Source of the DNA: Geodermatophilus ruber
GTDB taxonomy: Bacteria; Actinomycetota; Actinomycetes; Mycobacteriales; Geodermatophilaceae
Length of the DNA: 64,000 bases
Assembly: GCF_900114385.1 (NCBI RefSeq)
Contig: NZ_FOSW01000009.1
Location: 62,001 to 126,000, forward strand
Direction: 5' to 3'
Shown here: positions 49,643 to 58,377 of the stretch, piece after piece
How positions within the stretch are numbered: position 1 is the stretch's first letter
Layout: each line of letters opens with the position of its first letter
Made by a program: the position numbers and the translations under genes
Notes under the pieces: model-generated
The model's database searches: none
Told to the model about the DNA's origin: nothing
The model's input: the letters and a program-made list of their open reading frames with translations, nothing else

Positions 49643-50689
49643 TCAGCTCGGCGTGATGACCACCTTGAGCGCCTCGTTGGCCGCGGCGTTCGCGAACACG
49701 TCGTAGGCCTCGTCCATCTGCCCGAAGGTGAACGCGTGGGTGCCCATCTTCTCCGCCGGGATCCGGCCGCTGGCCACCATCCGCAGCAGGGTGGGGATGG
49801 AGACGGTGTCCACCAGGCCCATGGTGAGCGTGACGTTCTGGATCCACATCTCCTGCATCGGCAGCTCCACGGGGACGCCGTGGACGCCGATGTTGGCGAT
49901 CGTGCCGCCGGGGCGGACCAGCGCGGCGGCCGTGCGCAGCGTCTGCGGGTAGCCGACCGCCTCGATCGCGACGTCGACGCCGAGCCCGTCGGTCAGCGCC
50001 CGCACCTCGTCGACCGCGCCCGGACCGGCCTCGACCGCGTCGGTGGCGCCGAACTCGAGGGCCTTCTGCAGCCGGAACTTGTTGGTGTCCACGGCGATCA
50101 CCCGGAAGGCGCCCCACAGACCCGTCGTGAGGACCGCCGCCAGGCCGACCGCGCCGGTGCCCACCACGGCGACCGTGTGCCCCGGCCGCACGTTGCCGGC
50201 CAGCACGCCCACCTCGTAGCCCGTCGGCAGCGAGTCGGCCAGGAAGATCGCCTGCTCGTCGGTGACGGTGCCGGGGACCCGGTACAGCGAGGTGTCGGCA
50301 TAGGGCACCCGGACCAGCTCGGCCTGGGTCCCGTCGACGAGGTGGCCGAAGATCCAGCCGATGCCACCGACCGTCTGGCAGTGCGACGGCATGCCGCGCT
50401 GGCAGTAGTCGCAGCGGCCGCACTTGGTGATCGCCGGTACCAGGACGCGGTCCCCGACGGCGAAGCCGCGAACGGCGTCTCCGATCTCGGTGATGGTGCC
50501 CACCGCCTCATGCCCGAGGATCCGGCCGTCGGTCACCGCGGGCACGTCGCCGTGCAGGATGTGCAGGTCGGTGCCGCAGATCGTCGTCGTGTCCACCCGG
50601 ACGACCACGTCCGTCGGCTCCTGGATCGTCGCGTCGGGAACGTCCTCCCAGGCCTTGTTCCCCGGTCCGTGGTAGACGAGCGCCTTCAT
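49643..50689 (-). CDS. Zinc-dependent alcohol dehydrogenase (MDR family)
   Basis: 348 residues. Catalytic zinc ligands in Ile-Cys-Gly-Thr-Asp near 40 and Gly-His-Glu-Ala-Val-Gly near 61; structural zinc Cys-Gly-Arg-Cys-Asp-Tyr-Cys near 92-98 with a fourth Cys in Ser-His-Cys; NAD loop Gly-Thr-Gly-Ala-Val-Gly near 172. ATG 50689 is favoured over GTG 50698 because GGAGGT then stands seven bases upstream. Oxidises an alcohol with NAD; stands alone between unrelated genes. Confidence 0.87.
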   Translation of the reverse strand: MKALVYHGPGNKAWEDVPDATIQEPTDVVVRVDTTTICGTDLHILHGDVPAVTDGRILGHEAVGTITEIGDAVRGFAVGDRVLVPAITKCGRCDYCQRGMPSHCQTVGGIGWIFGHLVDGTQAELVRVPYADTSLYRVPGTVTDEQAIFLADSLPTGYEVGVLAGNVRPGHTVAVVGTGAVGLAAVLTTGLWGAFRVIAVDTNKFRLQKALEFGATDAVEAGPGAVDEVRALTDGLGVDVAIEAVGYPQTLRTAAALVRPGGTIANIGVHGVPVELPMQEMWIQNVTLTMGLVDTVSIPTLLRMVASGRIPAEKMGTHAFTFGQMDEAYDVFANAAANEALKVVITPS

Positions 50690-50935
50690 CTTCCGCACCT
50701 CCGGTGAGCCCGATGGTGGCGGCCGGGTCGGGCGACCCGGCCCTGCCGGTTCGGTGCGTCGACGGTAGGGCGCCGCCGGGGCGCCGACTGTCGCAAAATG
50801 AGCAGGCCCCCGCGGCCGGCCCTGCTCCTGCGGGGACTGACCGATGCCCGGCTCCGGCCCGCGACGGCGCGGACCCCGCTCTCGCTCCTCGACCCGGCCA
50901 CTTCTACGGGCCCGGCGAGCCGGCCCGATCGACGG

Positions 50936-51643
50936 TCAGGCCGCGACGGCGGTGACGAACGTGCACACCCCTTCGCCCTGGTGCGCCCGCTGCCGTACGC
51001 CGATGACGGTGAGCAGGGCGATCTCGATCCGATGGACCAGCCGCCGCAGGCCGCGGTAGAAGGTGTCACCGCCCCGCGTGACCTCGATGCGCTCGAACCC
51101 GGCCAGGCGGATGTGCTCGGTCAGCATCCAGTCCGGCAGGATCGTGATGTGCCCGGGCCGGTAGTAGTGGTCGGGCCCGAAGATGTACGGGGCGCCCAGG
51201 AGCAGCATCTTCAACCGCGAATGCGGGTGCGTCACGTTCGGGGTGCTCACCAGGAGCTTGCCGCCGACCGGGAGCAGTGACCGGATCGAGCGCAGCACCT
51301 GGCGGGGATTCTCCACGTGCTCCAGCGTCTCGACGCACACGACCATGTCGAAGGGGCCGCGGGTCTCCTCCGTCCACTCCGGATCATCGAGATCGAGCCG
51401 GTGGATCCACTCGTGGGGCGGGTCGAGATCGGTGGGCACCACCTCGAGGCCGGCGTCGCGGAGCCGCAGCGCCAGGGCGCCGCAACCGGCGCCGACCTCG
51501 AGGATCCGCCCGCCCTCGGGAAGTGCCGCGCGCACCAGTGCGACGGCGTACTCGTGCACTCCCGGGGCGGCATGGATGTCGTGGCCCCCGTAGGACCGGA
51601 CGGCCTCTGTGCGGTGGACGGTCTCGCGTGCCGACCCTGTCAC
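50936..51643 (-). CDS. Class I SAM-dependent methyltransferase
   Basis: 235 residues. SAM motif I Ile-Leu-Glu-Val-Gly-Ala-Gly-Cys-Gly near 47, Asp at strand 2 (Pro-Thr-Asp-Leu-Asp-Pro), and Val-Glu-Thr-Leu-Glu-His-Val-Glu-Asn-Pro near 105, the UbiG/Methyltransf_11 type pattern. Substrate unknown; the C-terminal Phe-Tyr-Arg-Gly-Leu-Arg-Arg region is basic. GTG 51643. It has no operon partner. Confidence 0.8.
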   Translation of the reverse strand: MTGSARETVHRTEAVRSYGGHDIHAAPGVHEYAVALVRAALPEGGRILEVGAGCGALALRLRDAGLEVVPTDLDPPHEWIHRLDLDDPEWTEETRGPFDMVVCVETLEHVENPRQVLRSIRSLLPVGGKLLVSTPNVTHPHSRLKMLLLGAPYIFGPDHYYRPGHITILPDWMLTEHIRLAGFERIEVTRGGDTFYRGLRRLVHRIEIALLTVIGVRQRAHQGEGVCTFVTAVAA

Positions 51644-51831
51644 GGGCTCAGAGTGGCATACCGCCTCGTCGAACGGAGATGCGACGAGTGCGGTGAGTCA
51701 CATCAGGCCGGACCGAGCCGGTCAGCCCGAGGTCAGTCGATGACAGCCCGTGAGCAAGCCCCCAGGTTGGCCGCCGTCGACTCCCGCCTGTGGGGGTGGG
51801 TTCCGGCGCGCTCGGCCGTCACCGTGGTGCC

Positions 51832-51872
51832 GTGCCGGGCCGCCCGCTTCCCCCGGGCGGGCGGCCCGGCAC
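51832..51872 (+). terminator. Strong orphan hairpin
   Basis: A perfect 16-bp stem GTGCCGGGCCGCCCGC with its complement and a 9-base loop. No plus-strand gene ends just upstream, so it may insulate the region or act in the leader of the small membrane ORF at 51914. The rest of 51644-51913 shows no gene. Confidence 0.5.
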
Positions 51873-51913
51873 ACAGCACGCAGCCAACGGCGGCGACGGG
51901 CGAAGGGAATCCG

Positions 51914-52144
51914 ATGGAGTGGTGGATGTGGCCGCTGGCGGCCTGGATCTCCATGACGTCCCTCGCGGCGCTCACCTCGGTCCTGGCGCTGGGCCGGCCG
52001 GGGAGCCGGCGCTCCGCCGGCCGCCGCGCTCGCGAAGGTCTCAACCGCGTTCCGGCCGGGCCGGCTGCAGGGGCGTCCGGAGACTGCGGATCACCCGGAC
52101 GCCCTCCGGGAGGCCGTCGAGCTCGGCCCGGTCCCCGTCGATGA
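51914..52144 (+). CDS. Possible small single-helix membrane protein
   Basis: 76 residues starting at ATG 51914 behind GAAGGGAA. Residues 2-27 are a tryptophan-capped hydrophobic helix (Glu-Trp-Trp-Met-Trp-Pro-Leu), then a basic cytosolic part rich in Arg/Gly/Pro. The 3' third overlaps the end of the glucosidase gene on the other strand, and there the sequence is of the sort that any GC-rich reverse frame gives; the real gene, if any, may be only its first ~45 codons. Confidence 0.35.
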   Translation: MEWWMWPLAAWISMTSLAALTSVLALGRPGSRRSAGRRAREGLNRVPAGPAAGASGDCGSPGRPPGGRRARPGPRR

Positions 52145-54206
52145 CGAGGGTGACCCGGTGGCCGCCCAGTGGCAGGTCGCGGATCCGCAACCGGCCGTAC
52201 CGCGCGGGCCAGGCCGGGTCGAACCACACCTCGCCACGCGGCATCCGCGGCTCCAGCCGCAGCAGCATGCGCATGACCTGGATGGGCGAGGCCGCCGCCC
52301 ACGCCTGGGGCGAGCACGACGTCGGGTAGGGGATCGGGGACGGGTACTCCGACCGGTCGAAGCCGCAGAAGAGCTCCGGCAGCCGGCCGCCGAACTCGGT
52401 GGCCGCGTCCAGCAGACCGGCGCCGATCCGCTGGGCCTCCTCGACGAAGCCGTAGCGCATCAGCCCGGTGGCGACGAGCACGCTGTCGTGCGGCCAGACC
52501 GACCCGTTGTGGTAGCTCATCGGGTTGAAGCGGCCCATCGAGGAGGCCAGGGTCCGCACGCCCCAGCCCGTGAACATCTCGGGCGACATCAGGTGCTCGG
52601 CGACCCGCGCGGCTTTGTCCTCGTCGACGATCCCCGTCCACAGGCAGTGACCGATGTTGGAGGTCAGCGCGTCGACCTGCCGTTTGGCGCCGTCCAGCGC
52701 GATGGCGAACCAGCCGCGGTCGGGCAGCCAGAACCGCTCGTTGAACGCCGCCTTGAGCGCATCGGCCTTGGCTGCCCAGCGCTCGGTCGCCGCGTCGTCC
52801 CCCGCGACGTAGGCGAAGTGCGAGCGTGCGACGTAGGCCGAGTACACGTAGGCCTGCACCTCGCAGAGCGCGATCGGCGTCTCGGCCAGGGTGCCGTCGG
52901 CGAAGTTGACGCCGTCCCAGGAGTCCTTCCAGCCCTGGTGGACCAGCCCCACCTCGGTGCTGCGCTGGTACTCGACGAACCCGTCGCCGTCCCGGTCCCC
53001 GTACTGCTCGATCCACGCCAGGGCCCGGTCGGCGTGGGGGAGCAGTGCGTCGACCTGCTCGGAGGCGATGCTCCACCGCCGCAGCTCGCCCAGCAGCACC
53101 ACGAACAGCGGAGTGGCGTCGGCGGTCCCGTAGTAGACGTTGCCCCCGCCGCGGGTCAGGGGGAAATCGGCACCCAGCCGGGTCTCGTGCAGGATCCGGC
53201 CGGGCTGCTCCTCGGTGCGCGGTTCTGTCTGCGTCCCCTGCAAACGCGCCAGCGTCCGCATCGTGCCCAGCGCAAGGGTCGGGTCGAGGGGGAGGGCCAT
53301 GTAGGAGGACAGCAGGGAGTCGCGGCCGAAGAGGGCCATGAACCACGGGGCGCCGGCCGCGACGGCGACGGTGTCGGGGTCCTCGGGATCGAAGAGCCGC
53401 AGTGCCCCGAGGTCCTCCATGGACTGCCGGAGGGTCCGCAGCAGCTCGACGTCGTCGGTCTCCACGCCAGGGGTTCGCGCCCGCCAGTGGCGCAGCCGCT
53501 GCGCCGGGTGCGACTCCTCCACGGAGAGGCCGACCGGGAACGTCGGCTCGACCTCCTCGCCGTCGACGACGGGGGTGACCATGACGGTGGTCTCCCAGTC
53601 GCTGTGCGGCGGGAGGAGCAGGTCGAAGGCGAGCCCACCCCGGTGCGCCTGCGCGCTGGTGGCCGAGATCCGGACCCCGAGGTGCAGGGCACCGTTGCGG
53701 AAACCGAGGACGATCGTGTCGCCGTCCAGGCTGACCGAGACCTCCCCGCGCTCCTGGACCCGGCCCTCCTTGACCGCGAAGACGTCGGCGAAGTCGCTGT
53801 CGACGTCCAGTCGGAGCCGGGTGGCCACCGTCTGCATGCCCAGGTTGCGGACCCGCAGGTCCTCCCGCATCCCCTCCCCGACGTAGCGACGGCGCTCCAC
53901 GAGCAACTCGGTCGAGGACGACTGCGGTGGGACGCGGCCCAGGAAGGCGGTCCGGAAGGGTTCCTGCGGCAGCACGGCGAGGACCTGCAGCGGCCGGTCG
54001 TCCAGCCGCAGCCTCCAGGTGGACAGCAGGCGGACGTCCCGGAAGAACAACCCCTCCGGGCCGTCGGCGCTCATGTCCCCCGACCGTCCCGAGACGGCGA
54101 AGGTGGAGCCCTCGACCAGGGTCACCGACTGCCCGGCGAGGGCGGGCGGCTCCTCCTCGGGATCGACGTGGATCGGGCCGGCTACAGCAGGGGATGACTG
54201 CGTCAT
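52041..54206 (-). CDS. Amylo-alpha-1,6-glucosidase / glycogen debranching-type protein
   Basis: 721 residues. An N-terminal beta-sandwich domain (to ~240: Ser-Thr-Phe-Ala-Val-Ser-Gly-Arg-Ser-Gly-Asp-Met and Gly-Leu-Phe-Phe-Arg-Asp-Val-Arg-Leu-Leu) is followed by an (alpha/alpha)6 barrel with Pro-Trp-Phe-Met-Ala-Leu-Phe-Gly-Arg-Asp near 290, Gln-Gly-Trp-Lys-Asp-Ser near 430 and Tyr-His-Asn-Gly-Ser-Val-Trp-Pro-His-Asp near 570, the signature residues of this glucosidase family. Acts on alpha-glucan or osmolyte glycosides in the cytoplasm. GAGGAG precedes ATG 54206. Divergent from an AraC regulator. Confidence 0.85.
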   Translation of the reverse strand: MTQSSPAVAGPIHVDPEEEPPALAGQSVTLVEGSTFAVSGRSGDMSADGPEGLFFRDVRLLSTWRLRLDDRPLQVLAVLPQEPFRTAFLGRVPPQSSSTELLVERRRYVGEGMREDLRVRNLGMQTVATRLRLDVDSDFADVFAVKEGRVQERGEVSVSLDGDTIVLGFRNGALHLGVRISATSAQAHRGGLAFDLLLPPHSDWETTVMVTPVVDGEEVEPTFPVGLSVEESHPAQRLRHWRARTPGVETDDVELLRTLRQSMEDLGALRLFDPEDPDTVAVAAGAPWFMALFGRDSLLSSYMALPLDPTLALGTMRTLARLQGTQTEPRTEEQPGRILHETRLGADFPLTRGGGNVYYGTADATPLFVVLLGELRRWSIASEQVDALLPHADRALAWIEQYGDRDGDGFVEYQRSTEVGLVHQGWKDSWDGVNFADGTLAETPIALCEVQAYVYSAYVARSHFAYVAGDDAATERWAAKADALKAAFNERFWLPDRGWFAIALDGAKRQVDALTSNIGHCLWTGIVDEDKAARVAEHLMSPEMFTGWGVRTLASSMGRFNPMSYHNGSVWPHDSVLVATGLMRYGFVEEAQRIGAGLLDAATEFGGRLPELFCGFDRSEYPSPIPYPTSCSPQAWAAASPIQVMRMLLRLEPRMPRGEVWFDPAWPARYGRLRIRDLPLGGHRVTLVIDGDRAELDGLPEGVRVIRSLRTPLQPARPERG

Positions 54207-54438
54207 GGCGACTCCTCGCCAGCGCGTGCAGGGCCGGGTCCTCCGGCGCCAGCGTGGTCCGTGCTTCCCCCTCGCCGGCTCCTCAACCGCGCCGCCCGCT
54301 CCCCGTTGGACGATCCCGGCGGGGTTCCTCGCCGCCGTACCCTCCCGGCGGGATCGGCTCTATCGTGGACGGCAGGCGGCCGCGTCCGCCGCGTGCTGGA
54401 GCCCACAGCGACTCGTGCGATCGACCCCGGGGAACAGC

Positions 54439-55416
54439 ATGTCCTCTCCAGCCCCCACGATGACGAGAACGGGCGAGGTCGCCACGACCGACCCGGGCGT
54501 GGCCCACGACTGGCTGCAGGCGGTCTACAGCGACTACCAGCCGGAGGAGACGAACAGCCGCAGGGACTTCCGGTTCCGCGGCAGGCACACTCAGCTGGGC
54601 CGCAGCGGCGTCTCCCGGCTCCAGTACTCGATGAGCGCGGACAACAACGTCGAGCCCTCGGACGTCCTGCTCGTCCTCCAGCCCTCCGAGGGTGTCATGC
54701 GGGTGAGCGTGGGACGCGACGAGGTGGTCGTCTCCCCGGGTACGTCCGTGCTGTTCCCCCCTCACCAGGCGGTGAGCGCGCTGTGGGGGGACACCGACGT
54801 CGGGTGCGTCTGCCTGCAGACCACCGACGTCGAGCGGGTCGCCCTCGAGACCACGGACATCGAGGACACGCCGGTCCGGTTCACCGGGGTCCGGCCGATG
54901 TCCCCGGAGCGCGGCAGGCAGTGGAGCGACGTGGTCCGGTACCTGGTGGGCGCGGTGCTGCGCGACCCGGACGTCACGGCCACCCCCCTGGTCGTCGGTC
55001 AGCTGACCCAGCTGCTGGCCGCCGCGGCTCTCGACACGTTCCCCAGCACCACGCTGGCCGCCCACCGCCGCATCCCACCGGACCACGCCGCGCCGGCGGT
55101 GGTCCGGCGCGCGATCGACTTCATCGAGGCCAACGCCGACCGCGAGACCACCCTCAGCGAGATCGCGTCCGCCTCGGGGATCGGGCCGCGGGGACTGCAG
55201 GCGGCGTTCCAGCGTCACCAGGACACGACGCCGACCGCCTACGCCCGGCGGGTGCGGATGGAACGGGCGCACCGGGACCTCCAGGCCGCCGACGCCGCGG
55301 GCCGGGAGACCGTGCCCGCCATCGCGGCCCGGTGGGGCTTCGCCGACACCGGACGCTTCGCCACCGCCTACCAGCAGACCTACGACCGGACGCCCGGCGA
55401 GACCCTGCGCAGCTGA
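54439..55416 (+). CDS. AraC family transcriptional regulator
   Basis: 325 residues: N-terminal cupin-like AraC-binding domain to ~190 and two C-terminal HTH motifs (Leu-Ser-Glu-Ile-Ala-Ser-Ala-Ser-Gly-Ile-Gly-Pro-Arg-Gly-Leu-Gln near 240; Ala-Arg-Trp-Gly-Phe-Ala-Asp-Thr-Gly-Arg-Phe near 300, with Thr-Pro-Gly-Glu-Thr-Leu at the end). ATG 54439. Divergent from the glucosidase gene over 232 bases, so it may control that gene, although AraC proteins of this type often control aromatic catabolism. Confidence 0.85.
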   Translation: MSSPAPTMTRTGEVATTDPGVAHDWLQAVYSDYQPEETNSRRDFRFRGRHTQLGRSGVSRLQYSMSADNNVEPSDVLLVLQPSEGVMRVSVGRDEVVVSPGTSVLFPPHQAVSALWGDTDVGCVCLQTTDVERVALETTDIEDTPVRFTGVRPMSPERGRQWSDVVRYLVGAVLRDPDVTATPLVVGQLTQLLAAAALDTFPSTTLAAHRRIPPDHAAPAVVRRAIDFIEANADRETTLSEIASASGIGPRGLQAAFQRHQDTTPTAYARRVRMERAHRDLQAADAAGRETVPAIAARWGFADTGRFATAYQQTYDRTPGETLRS

Positions 55417-55441
55417 GCGCTCCCCGGCGTCCCGGCTCCGC

Positions 55442-55684
55442 TCAGCGACGTTCGCCCAGCTTCCGGAGCAGGTCCTCCCGCCGCTGCTCGAGCACAGCGA
55501 TGAAGGCCTCCTGCTCCTCCGCGGCGGTGATCATCGAGGCCCTCTCCTCGGCGTCGGTGGGCTCGTGCCAGCGCTCACCGATCCGCCGGCGCAGGTCGGC
55601 AGCGGCCTCGCGGAGCTGCGCCAGCTCCTCCTCCACGACCCGGAGCTCCTCGCGCAGTGCGACAGTCGGGCTGTCGGCGTCCAT
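55442..55684 (-). CDS. Small coiled-coil protein
   Basis: 80 residues starting at ATG 55684 (GAGAGGA upstream). Heptad-like Leu spacing and dense Glu/Arg (Glu-Glu-Leu-Arg-Val-Val-Glu-Glu-Glu-Leu; Leu-Glu-Gln-Arg-Arg-Glu-Asp-Leu-Leu) show two helices forming a hairpin or dimeric coiled coil. No further family is recognised. Confidence 0.6.
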   Translation of the reverse strand: MDADSPTVALREELRVVEEELAQLREAAADLRRRIGERWHEPTDAEERASMITAAEEQEAFIAVLEQRREDLLRKLGERR

Positions 55685-55881
55685 CGGCGTCCTCTCGGGA
55701 CGGTGCTCGTACGGACTGGTGTCGGTGTCGCCCGGCGAGGTCCATGCTCGCTCAGACGGTCGGGGGGCACAACGCCCGAGCCGGTACCCCGGTGCCGTCG
55801 CGTGAGACCATCCCCGACCGTCACCGGTGGCCCCGCGCGCACGTGGACGCCACCCCACGACGTCGAGGAGGAGCTCCCTAC

Positions 55882-56979
55882 ATGTCCGACGCCCCGCCCA
55901 CGGGCCGGCCGAACCTCGCGTTCACCTATCAGGCGCTGCCCATGCGGGTGCTGTTCGGCGCCGGGGTGCTGGCGCAGCTGCCCGACGAGGTGGCGCGCCT
56001 GGGCCTGGGCCGGGTGCTGGTGCTGTGCTCGCCGGAGCAGGAGGCCACGGGGCACGCGGTGGCCGCGGCGCTGGGGGAGCGGGCGGCCGGGGTGCTGGCC
56101 GAGGCGCGGATGCACGTGCCGGTCGATGTCGCCCGCCGCGCCCGCGAGCGGGCGGGCGAGCTGGGCGCCGACGGGTGCGTGGCGGTCGGGGGCGGGTCGG
56201 CGATCGGGCTGGGCAAGGCGATCGCGCTGGAGCACGGCCTGCCGGTGGTGGCGGTGCCGACCACCTACGCCGGCTCGGAGATGACCCCGGTGTGGGGGCT
56301 GACCGAGGGCGGGGCCAAGCGGACCGGGCGGGACGAGCGGGTGCTGCCCCGCAGCGTGCTGTACGACCCGCAGCTGACCGTCTCGCTGCCGGCCGGGCTG
56401 TCGGGGACCAGCGGGATGAACGCGATCGCGCACGCGGTGGAGGGGCTGTACGCGCCGGATGCGACCCCGATCGTCTCGCTGATGGCCGAGGAGGGCGCCC
56501 GGGCGCTGGCCGCGGCGCTGCCCCGGGTCGTCGACGACGGTGCCGACCTCGACGCCCGCGCCGAGGCCCAGTACGGGGCGTGGTTGTGCGGCGCGGTGCT
56601 CGCGGCAACCACGATGTCGCTGCACCACAAGCTGTGCCACAGCCTGGGCGGCACGCTGGACCTCCCGCACGCGCAGACGCACACCGTGGTGCTGCCGCAT
56701 GCGCTGGCCTACAACGCCCCGGCCGCGCCGCAGGCGGTCGCCGCGCTGTCCCGGGCGTTGGGCGGCGCGGCCGATCCGGCCCGGGAGCTGTGGGAACTGG
56801 CCGGCCGGCTGGGCGCCCCACGGTCGCTGGCCGAGCTCGGCATGGCCGAGGAGGACGTCCCGCGGATCGCCGGGCTCGCGGTGGCCAACCCGTACGCCAA
56901 CCCCCGCCCGGTCACCCGCGACGGCGTCGAGGCCCTGCTGCGCGCCGCCTGGGCCGGCGAGCCGCCGACCGGGTCGTAG
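55882..56979 (+). CDS. Maleylacetate reductase
   Basis: 365 residues of the iron-containing alcohol dehydrogenase fold. NAD loop Val-Gly-Gly-Gly-Ser-Ala near 98; metal histidines in Gly-Met-Asn-Ala-Ile-Ala-His-Ala-Val-Glu near 182 and His-His-Lys-Leu-Cys-His-Ser-Leu-Gly-Gly near 250, the latter with Asp-Leu-Pro-His-Ala-Gln-Thr-His typical of maleylacetate reductases. It reduces maleylacetate to 3-oxoadipate in hydroxyquinol, resorcinol or chlorocatechol pathways. GAGGAGGAG precedes ATG 55882. No hydroxyquinol dioxygenase is adjacent, so the rest of the route lies elsewhere. Confidence 0.88.
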   Translation: MSDAPPTGRPNLAFTYQALPMRVLFGAGVLAQLPDEVARLGLGRVLVLCSPEQEATGHAVAAALGERAAGVLAEARMHVPVDVARRARERAGELGADGCVAVGGGSAIGLGKAIALEHGLPVVAVPTTYAGSEMTPVWGLTEGGAKRTGRDERVLPRSVLYDPQLTVSLPAGLSGTSGMNAIAHAVEGLYAPDATPIVSLMAEEGARALAAALPRVVDDGADLDARAEAQYGAWLCGAVLAATTMSLHHKLCHSLGGTLDLPHAQTHTVVLPHALAYNAPAAPQAVAALSRALGGAADPARELWELAGRLGAPRSLAELGMAEEDVPRIAGLAVANPYANPRPVTRDGVEALLRAAWAGEPPTGS

Positions 56980-57014
56980 CCGCCCGCAGCTCCGCCGCCG
57001 GCACCAGGGTGAGG

Positions 57015-57644
57015 TCAGCGGACGACCGCCGCCACCGCCGCGGCGATCGCCCCGGCGTTGGCCGGCACCGGCACGCCCGCGACCAGCGTGGTGGGGGTGC
57101 CGCTGACCCCGCGCGCCAGCGCCCGCTGCGTGACGTAGTCGGCCCACGGCACGTAGGCGTGGGCCGGCACGCACTGGACGAAGGCCGGGTCGCTCAGTCC
57201 CAGCGCGAGGCCCAGCTCCACCAGCTCCTCGTCGGTGAGGCCCGGCCCACCCTCCGGGGGCTGGTTGGCGAACAGCGCCTGGGCGTACGGGCTGAACCCG
57301 CCGGCATCGGAGGCGCACCCCGACGCGGACGCGGCGCGCGACGAGTAGTGGTTCGTCGAGGCCTGGTCCAGGAAGTCCATCGGGTGGTAGATCAGGGTGA
57401 TCAGCCCGTCGGCGGCCATGGCCCGCAGCGCGTCCCCGGACGACATCTCGAAGGCCCGGCAGAACGGGCACTGGAAGTCGATGTAGGCGTCCACCACGAC
57501 CGGCCCGGCGCTCACCACGACGCCGTCCCCGTCGGGCGTGCTGCCGGCCGGGACCCGGGGCGGCGCGGCGGGGGCGCTCCCGCCGGGCGCGGCCCGCGCC
57601 AGGGCCAGCAGGAGCAGTGCGGAGATCGGGATCGGCAGTCTCAC
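57015..57644 (-). CDS. DsbA-like thiol:disulfide interchange protein
   Basis: 209 residues from GTG 57644 (GAGGAGGG upstream). Short hydrophobic N-terminal anchor or signal, then a thioredoxin fold with active site Phe-Gln-Cys-Pro-Phe-Cys near 71-74, a cis-Pro in Gly-Thr-Pro-Thr-Thr and the helical insertion expected for the DsbA_4 group. Two further cysteines (in Ser-Gly-Cys-Ala and Gln-Cys-Val-Pro) may form a second disulfide. Acts outside the membrane in folding exported proteins. Confidence 0.82.
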   Translation of the reverse strand: MRLPIPISALLLLALARAAPGGSAPAAPPRVPAGSTPDGDGVVVSAGPVVVDAYIDFQCPFCRAFEMSSGDALRAMAADGLITLIYHPMDFLDQASTNHYSSRAASASGCASDAGGFSPYAQALFANQPPEGGPGLTDEELVELGLALGLSDPAFVQCVPAHAYVPWADYVTQRALARGVSGTPTTLVAGVPVPANAGAIAAAVAAVVR

Positions 57645-57788
57645 GGTGCCCTCCTCGGTGCCGGGCGTTCCACTCGGACCTGCCCCCCGCGCGCCGGGGC
57701 AAACCGGCACCGAGGCCGATCCCTGGCGTGGGACACGGTGGGTGAGCGGGCCGATCCGGACGCCGACGGCCCGCCAGCCGGAGCGGGA

Positions 57789-57962
57789 TCAGCCCGTGCC
57801 GCTGTGCACGTCGTAGTGGCCCTCGTGGCTGGCGTGCCGCTGCCCGTCGTGGACGTAGTCGACGTGGTCATCGTGCTGGACGGCCTCGTGGCCGCAGCCC
57901 TCACCATGGACGTGCGGGTGCTCGCCCGACTCCTGCTGGCTGCATCGTGCCGACGTGGTCAC
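57789..57962 (-). CDS. Small histidine-rich protein
   Basis: 57 residues, with His at about one residue in five: His-Pro-His-Val-His-Gly-Glu-Gly-Cys-Gly-His, His-Asp-Asp-His-Val-Asp-Tyr-Val-His-Asp-Gly and His-Glu-Gly-His-Tyr-Asp-Val-His. GAGGAGG lies eight bases before GTG 57962. Similar short His-rich proteins are widespread in actinobacteria and sometimes labelled zinc transporter permease, which is wrong for a soluble 57-mer. Metal (zinc or nickel) buffering is likely from composition. Confidence 0.75.
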   Translation of the reverse strand: MTTSARCSQQESGEHPHVHGEGCGHEAVQHDDHVDYVHDGQRHASHEGHYDVHSGTG

Positions 57963-58132
57963 GTGTGCCGCCTCCTCGCAGTGGAGTGCGCTGCGCAGCC
58001 GGCCGGAGATCGGGAGGGCGCAGCGGCGGATGGGGCGGACCGGTGTGCTCCCGTGGTCCCCACCACGAGGAACGCTACTCGGCGCTCGCGGGGGTGTCAC
58101 GGCTTGGCGCGGACGGCGAACCGCCCGCGTGG

Positions 58133-58288
58133 TCAGACCCGGTGGTCGCGCTTCCCCCACCCGAACACGGCGGTGGCGACGACGAGGACCAGGCCCACCA
58201 CGACGAGCCAGAACAAGCCCTTGATCACGGCACCGATGACCGTGAGGGCCAGCCACAGGACCAGCAGCAGGCCGAGGAAGCGGAGCAC
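58133..58288 (-). CDS. Small hydrophobic membrane protein
   Basis: 51 residues: Leu-Arg-Phe then two adjoining hydrophobic helices (Leu-Leu-Leu-Val-Leu-Trp-Leu-Ala-Leu and Leu-Phe-Trp-Leu-Val-Val-Val-Gly-Leu) and a short charged tail Gly-Lys-Arg-Asp-His-Arg-Val. GGAGGT stands five bases before GTG 58288. Matches a common actinobacterial hydrophobic peptide of about 50 residues with unknown role. Confidence 0.7.
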   Translation of the reverse strand: MLRFLGLLLVLWLALTVIGAVIKGLFWLVVVGLVLVVATAVFGWGKRDHRV

Positions 58289-58377
58289 GGGGACCTCCGG
58301 GCGTCGAAGGTGGTGGAGCAGCGAGCCTATGCCCCCACGGGAGGAGCGCGCCGGAGCGCGCGACGCCGTCCTCGTGC

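Noticed and set aside
55531-57702. A 723-codon minus-strand frame opposite maleylacetate reductase
   Set aside because: It is the GC-rich shadow of the reductase and the DsbA-like gene, without domains or sensible composition.
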